The notes under the pieces are model-generated. The model was not told the origin of the DNA. It searched no databases and worked only from the letters and a program-made list of their open reading frames with translations. The translations under genes and the position numbers were made by a program. DNA of 19,364 bases from positions 1 to 19,364 of the forward strand of contig CAZLWR010000021.1 of NCBI GenBank assembly GCA_964563595.1, given 5' to 3'. Shown here one piece after another: positions 15,601 through 19,364 of this stretch (within the stretch, counting starts at the first letter, position 1; each line of letters begins with the position of its first letter). The stretch comes from CALMFT01 sp964563595. GTDB taxonomy: Bacteria; Patescibacteriota; Gracilibacteria; Absconditabacterales; Absconditicoccaceae.

Positions 15601-16331
15601 TAGGTAAGTTGGGGTTGAAGTTGTCTTAAGGCCATGCTATGGCTGCATATTCCATAGCGTATGTAAAAGTCGCAATTGCAAGTTATGACCCCTGCTGTGT
15701 ATTGCAGCATTCTATGACCGTCCTCTGATTCCATAGTAAAGCTGCTATTACTGAGTTTGAGATATCTGTAGGGTTCGTGTACATATTGTTGACTTTTTTT
15801 TAGCTTTTTTATGAGATTTTCAAGAAATAATTCTATAGACTGACGAGATTGATCATTCAAGGTAAGCACAAGAACATCTTTTCTGCTTTTTGCCTTTTGT
15901 ATATAAGGATAATCTGTATCGTCATATTTAATCACTCACAACAGTGGATTTGTGGTGTCTAGCAATCTGTCTGTAAATTCTACAAATCATGGCGTATACA
16001 TCTGCATCGGTGCTATCTCATCCAGATACAGTAGATCACCGATGTTTCGTTTAAAATCTTTTATGACCTCTTGCAATCCTTGAGGCTGGATATACCACTT
16101 TTCAGCAAATAATATACTTGTTTGTTCTGTTTTTGATGCCAAAGGATAATGAATTCATTCAGTAGTTTCTAACTCAAAGCCTGTTCTTATTCATTGAAGA
16201 TCTACTACTTGTTTAGTGAGTATTCCTTGTTTTTGTCTGATTCATTGGATTACAGCTCATAGCAGTGTGCTTTTACCACATCATGGTTCTCCCGTTAGGA
16301 GGATATTCTTGTATCATTGTTTTTCGAACAT
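15600..16331 (-). CDS. THEP1-like P-loop NTPase fused to a SWIM zinc finger
   Basis: The 243-residue product joins two known parts. Residues 1-165 resemble the THEP1 (NTPase_1) family: Walker A GEPGCGKST (14-22), GIRTGFELE, Walker B LLYLDEIAPMQ with Asp104/Glu105 and a C-terminal VLVLTLND strand. Residues about 180-243 hold a SWIM zinc finger, CNCDFYIRYGICSH, with ligands Cys218, Cys220, Cys229 and His231. SWIM fingers usually bind DNA or protein. Eight TGA codons are Gly, including the middle glycine of Walker A (16281-16283). The two parts are in one uninterrupted frame from ATG 16329-16331 to TAA 15600-15602. I know of no described THEP1-SWIM fusion, though I could not search. It lies 19 nt behind the 420-residue exported protein gene and overlaps DUF2461 by one base. 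Confidence 0.85.
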
Positions 16332-16350
16332 AGTCTTTGGGGAAGCTAAA

Positions 16351-17613
16351 TTATCTTGCATAGCTTTGTGCATTCCTCAGCTTATAATACATCTGATGAA
16401 CCGGAGTGTAGAGTTTTACTAACTCATTTCTTAGATTTACGAGGTCTTCTAAATAGGCAACTAGTCCTATGTGAAGTGGGAATTGTGCATAGAGATTTCT
16501 TACTGTTTTGAGGGTATTAAATGTTGATTCATCTGCTATTTCTAATTCGAGTTGAGCTTTCCATACTTCTTCATCGAGATATTCTTGTGTTGCTGCTGCA
16601 TCTTTTCCTATTGTTAGAGCTCCAAACTGCTTGTCTGTAGGTATAATGGATGCGTACATTTTCATGAATAGCCCATAAAACAAGAGCTCATTTGTCACCA
16701 GATGCTGATAATCATCTAACAAACAAGATAGTGCCGCAGGTCCTTGTTGTCCTGCACAGTCCTGTGCAAATGCATCATAAATCAATACGCCATTATTGTT
16801 GGATTCCAGGAGTTTGTTATAATCTATAATTTTGTTTTCTTTTACCTTCTCTTTAGCATTTTCTATATAGTTACTGAGTACTTTATAGGTATTGGGATGA
16901 CTACAGTGTGCTTGGGTTGCATTGGCTCATCAGTCTATTTGATCTTTATTGATATAAGCAAATGAGGTGCCTGTAGTATCGCATGGGCCATAATAGGCAT
17001 CTGAAAAGGACCTTACGCTTGCAAGCAGTGATACTCAATTGAGCTGCGAGTTATCTGAGAGTTTTTTTGTATATCCATAAATACCAGCTATCTTATTGTT
17101 GGTGTAGTCACCGATGATAGCATGATAGATATTTGAAAGATAACTTGACAAACTACATCAATTGAGATTGGTAGATCGTTTGCAGTCTTGGCGGTCAAAG
17201 AGCTTATCATATGATCAAAATACAAGATATGCTGAATCTGCTAAAGATTTACTTTTGATAGAACTGTCTATCCTTTCACAGACCAATCTTGCAAATAAGG
17301 AGTTTTTTGGGCTAAAACATAGACTGGTAGTGGTCTTACAGTCTACCGGAATGCTACTGTCAAAAGGGAATCCGTCAATCATAGCGGGGGAGAAGATTGT
17401 CTCGCAATACCTCTTTATGAGCCCTCTTCTGTTGATATTGGGGCTTTTAATGCCTGCTGTTGGACCGCTAATTAACGTTTCATAAAAGCTAGCCACATAA
17501 TTTGCTTGATTGAGGCTGTTTTGTGCTTGGATACTGGGCTTTCATCACCAATATAAAATACCTGTTATCAAGACTATGCCTAATGGGATTATCAATAGGT
17601 ATTTATTTGACAT
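16351..17613 (-). CDS. Exported or membrane-anchored protein, 420 residues
   Basis: I recognise no family. From ATG 17611-17613 the protein starts with a short basic end and one hydrophobic segment (about residues 4-22, LLIIPLGIVLITGILYW), so it is probably anchored with the rest outside. The body is Asn/Ser/Tyr-rich, mostly helical-looking, and has about a dozen Cys (e.g. YCETIF, DCKTT, CDTTG, DCAGQQGPAALSC), consistent with disulfides outside the cell. Seven TGA codons are Gly, including two TGA-TGA pairs; without recoding the gene is unseen. Its stop is TAA 16351-16353. It is the first gene of a three-gene operon. Its start codon overlaps the -35 box of the divergent surface-protein promoter. 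Confidence 0.8.
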
Positions 17614-17635
17614 CTAGAGTGCTATCGGATATAAT
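17607..17635 (+). promoter_or_regulatory. Perfect consensus promoter of the surface protein gene
   Basis: TTGACA (17607-17612), exactly 17 nt, TATAAT (17630-17635): the strongest promoter in the window. Its -35 box covers the start codon of the divergent 420-residue gene (17611-17613). Confidence 0.9.
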
Positions 17636-17672
17636 GAAGTATCTGAATTTATTTATTTGTATATTTATGCAT

Positions 17673-18662
17673 ATGAAAAGCAATCTGAAAGACAAACAAT
17701 GGAGTCATGGTTTAACTGCAACTGCAGGGTTATTGTGATGATTAGTGATAGCTGTCGGAGCATTATTTGTTGGTGTTCAATCAACTAAATCAGGCCCACT
17801 TCATTTCGTAACTCAACAATTTTTGACTACTAACACTCCTTGGGTTGCTAATCCTGGTGGAGGCGGTCCAAATGTGCTAGTACCTGGATTTATCAATCCT
17901 TGGACTGCTGTTTTCAATCTCTTGATGTGATTTTCGGCACAAAACGCTGCTGCTTTGCCTAACTGTAATGTGGTGGGTAATCTATTGGCACCTGTAGCAC
18001 CTGGTGCAATATCATATAATCTTACTACGAATCCTGCTGCTGGAGTAGTCTCTCTTTGTGGTTTATTTGACATCAATGCAGCTCAAATCGTTGGTGTAGC
18101 TCCATTTAACCAATTAACTTTTAAATGGGATAATCTGATTGCTTCACAATACGGTGTGATTTGTGTTGTAAAAATGCAAAACCAAGGTTGGAATAAGGCG
18201 AAAGTTTGTACAAATGGTATATTTACTGTAGCACCTGCTGGAAATCCTGGTGGAGGATGAAATTGAGGAGGATGAAATGCAGCTCCTGCTATAGATGTAC
18301 AATTGCAAATGTGAGTAAATGGTGCGGTTGCAGCAAATGCACCTTTGAAGTATCGATTCAAGGTTCAAAACGTAGGAGCTAATGATGCTACGAACGTTAC
18401 TTTGAAAGCGTATACACAAGGTTTGACAAATATGGCTTCTAATGGTGCTAATTTCAATGGTACCACGGCTGTATGGCAAATTCCACTTCTCCAAGCTAAT
18501 GGTGGAGGTGTAGGTATACTTCTAGAGGGCTTCGATGATCCAGCAGTTGCTGGTGCTCCTTCTGTAGTTGCAGAACTATGTACTTACAATGGTGATCCAG
18601 ATAGTAAGGAATGTAATATCGTTAACCTTACGCCTGCGGAAGATGATGAAGCAAAAGCATAA
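17673..18662 (+). CDS. Gly-rich cell-surface protein with DUF11/CARDB-like domain
   Basis: The 329-residue product has an N-terminal membrane/signal segment (about 14-36, ATAGLLGGLVIAVGALFVG) and an extracellular body rich in Ala, Asn, Gly, Pro and Val. Residues about 190-204 form a Gly-Asn linker (PGGGGNGGGGN), encoded with a mix of GGN and TGA. After it comes a beta-rich segment, YRFKVQNVGANDATNVTLKA, typical of DUF11/CARDB-like surface repeats. The C-terminus is acidic (PAEDDEAKA). Seven TGA codons are Gly. Start ATG 17673; an in-frame ATG at 17667 is also possible. Stop TAA 18660-18662. The perfect promoter and clear terminator suggest a very abundant protein, possibly a main envelope or appendage component; that is inference. 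Confidence 0.8.
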
Positions 18663-18690
18663 AACATATGAGATTATTTATAATCTGACT

Positions 18691-18718
18691 AAAGACGTAC
18701 TACACAGTACGTCTTTTT
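18691..18718 (+). terminator. Terminator of the surface protein gene
   Basis: AAAGACGTACT (18691-18701) and AGTACGTCTTT (18706-18716) form an 11-bp perfect stem with a 4-nt loop, followed by T residues to 18718. Confidence 0.9.
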
Positions 18719-18762
18719 GTAGTTTGAAAAAGTCTGTTGAAAAATTATAGCTTTGCCTACAC

Positions 18763-18836
18763 CGGGACTTAGTTCAGATGGATAGAATACACGGCTGGGG
18801 GTCGTGTGGTCGTGAGTTCGAGTCTCACAGTCCCGA
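18763..18836 (+). tRNA. tRNA-Pro, anticodon GGG
   Basis: The 74-nt cloverleaf has acceptor stem CGGGACT/AGTCCCG, discriminator A, D arm TAGTTCAGATGGATAGAA, anticodon arm CACGG-CTGGGGG-TCGTG (one G-U pair) and T arm GTGAG-TTCGAGT-CTCAC. The anticodon GGG reads CCC and CCU. C1-G72 and A73 fit proline identity. CCA is not encoded. Confidence 0.88.
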
Positions 18837-18848
18837 GTTTGTAATAAC

Positions 18849-18871
18849 AGCTTATATAGGCTATTTTTTTT
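18849..18871 (+). terminator. Likely terminator of tRNA-Pro
   Basis: AGCTT (18849-18853) pairs with AGGCT (18858-18862) through one G-U pair and a 4-nt loop, followed by A and eight Ts (18864-18871). Confidence 0.5.
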
Positions 18872-18890
18872 ATTATTTGAAATGTATAGC

Positions 18891-19364
18891 TTATGCTCTC
18901 AATAAACCACGAAATCCTCTCGCTGCATAATACGATTCTGCCCCGTTGTGATAAACAAAGACGGTGTCATAACGACGATCTGCAAATAGTGCTCCACCAA
19001 GTTTTCTGATAGTAGCAGGGGTTTGTATTCGGCTTGATGTTTTTGTATCGAACTTTCCAAGTTGTTGTAAATTCCTATATTCTTCTTCAGATAATAATTC
19101 AATACCCATAACTTTAGCTACATCCATAGCACTATTTTCGGGCTTATGTTCTTTTCTTGATGCTCGTGCTTCACCGTCATAACAAAGACTTCTGCGGTCC
19201 TTAGGGCTTTCCGCTGAACAATCACAAAATATATATTCATCCGTTTTTGTATCATACCCAATAACATCCGGTTCACCGTGAGTTGCTTCCATCTGACTCA
19301 ATGACCATAGTTTTTCGGGATTCGCTTCAAGTTTTGTTTGTATCTTACTCCATTCCAGACTTTC
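18891..19364 (-). CDS. DUF4256 family protein, 5' end outside the window
   Basis: The visible 157 residues cover the main part of the DUF4256 family of unknown function: KLWSLSQMEATHGEPDVIGY, EYIFCDCSAESPKDRRSLCY, EARASRKEHKP, KTSSRIQTPATIRKLGGALF and, at the end, FVYHNGAESYYAARGFRG. The frame is open through the right edge of the window, so the start is not seen. The stop is TAA 18891-18893. Unlike most host genes none of its ten or so glycines is TGA, which could mean chance or recent acquisition. It converges on the tRNA-Pro unit. Confidence 0.88.
   Translation of the reverse strand, partial: ESLEWSKIQTKLEANPEKLWSLSQMEATHGEPDVIGYDTKTDEYIFCDCSAESPKDRRSLCYDGEARASRKEHKPENSAMDVAKVMGIELLSEEEYRNLQQLGKFDTKTSSRIQTPATIRKLGGALFADRRYDTVFVYHNGAESYYAARGFRGLLRA

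Noticed and set aside
17813..18494. Minus-strand frames opposite the surface protein
   Set aside because: They are antisense shadows of the biased Asn/Gly/Ala codons; the plus strand has the promoter, signal segment and terminator.
1..19364. CRISPR array, insertion sequence or prophage
   Set aside because: No regular repeat-spacer pattern, transposase motif or phage structural gene was seen.

Overview
The window reads as a piece of an uncultured candidate-phylum bacterium that decodes UGA as glycine (genetic code 25: Absconditabacteria/SR1 or Gracilibacteria). With TGA as a stop, almost every conserved gene breaks up. With TGA as Gly they join into full reading frames, and the recoded codon falls on invariant glycines: the DnaA Walker A loop (9898), the THEP1 Walker A loop (16281-16283, minus), two glycines of ribosomal protein S1 (396, 429), the LigA TRGDG..GEDIT motif (7166-7168, minus) and the FKBP lipobox (4026-4028, minus). 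All host genes end in TAA or TAG. Coordinates below use this code. I cannot tell the two candidate phyla apart from the sequence alone.

Layout, left to right. 42-1295 rpsA. 1471-2400 an N-terminal (PHP-domain) piece of dnaE. 2401-3482 a block of different composition with two short lipoprotein genes, a 100-N assembly gap and Bacteroidetes-looking hairpins. 3483-4079 a SlyD-like FKBP lipoprotein (minus). 4219-4809 a GIY-YIG/UvrC N-terminal piece. 4856-5737 a protein of the 5-hmdU DNA kinase helical-domain family (minus). 5868-6425 a trypsin-like protease. 6484-6702 a very acidic small protein (minus). 6914-7627 a truncated ligA (minus). 7716-8933 an S-layer-homology protein (minus). 9107-9188 tRNA-Leu(UAG) (minus). 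9349-10818 dnaA. 10870-12000 a second foreign-looking block with a membrane/coiled-coil gene (minus). 12169-13074 prmC. 13061-14493 an unknown gene and an O-methyltransferase (minus). 14636-14911 a small membrane protein. 14917-17613 a three-gene minus-strand operon (exported 420-aa protein, THEP1-SWIM fusion, DUF2461). 17673-18662 a strongly promoted surface protein. 18763-18836 tRNA-Pro(GGG). 18891-19364 a partial DUF4256 gene (minus).

The gene set mixes information processing (S1, DnaA, PrmC, tRNAs; fragments of DnaE, UvrC and LigA) with cell-surface or exported products (SLH protein, FKBP lipoprotein, protease, G-rich surface protein, 420-aa exported protein). Standard -35/-10 promoters with 17-nt spacers and hairpin-plus-T terminators are common and help define transcription units.

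The points most worth attention are: the THEP1 NTPase fused to a SWIM zinc finger inside a conserved-looking operon; three different DNA replication/repair genes that all stop after their N-terminal part; two high-GC blocks free of in-frame UGA that look transferred from a standard-code bacterium, one carrying a UGA stop that this host would read through; and a DNA-hypermodification-family protein whose reading frame continues upstream of its only AUG.
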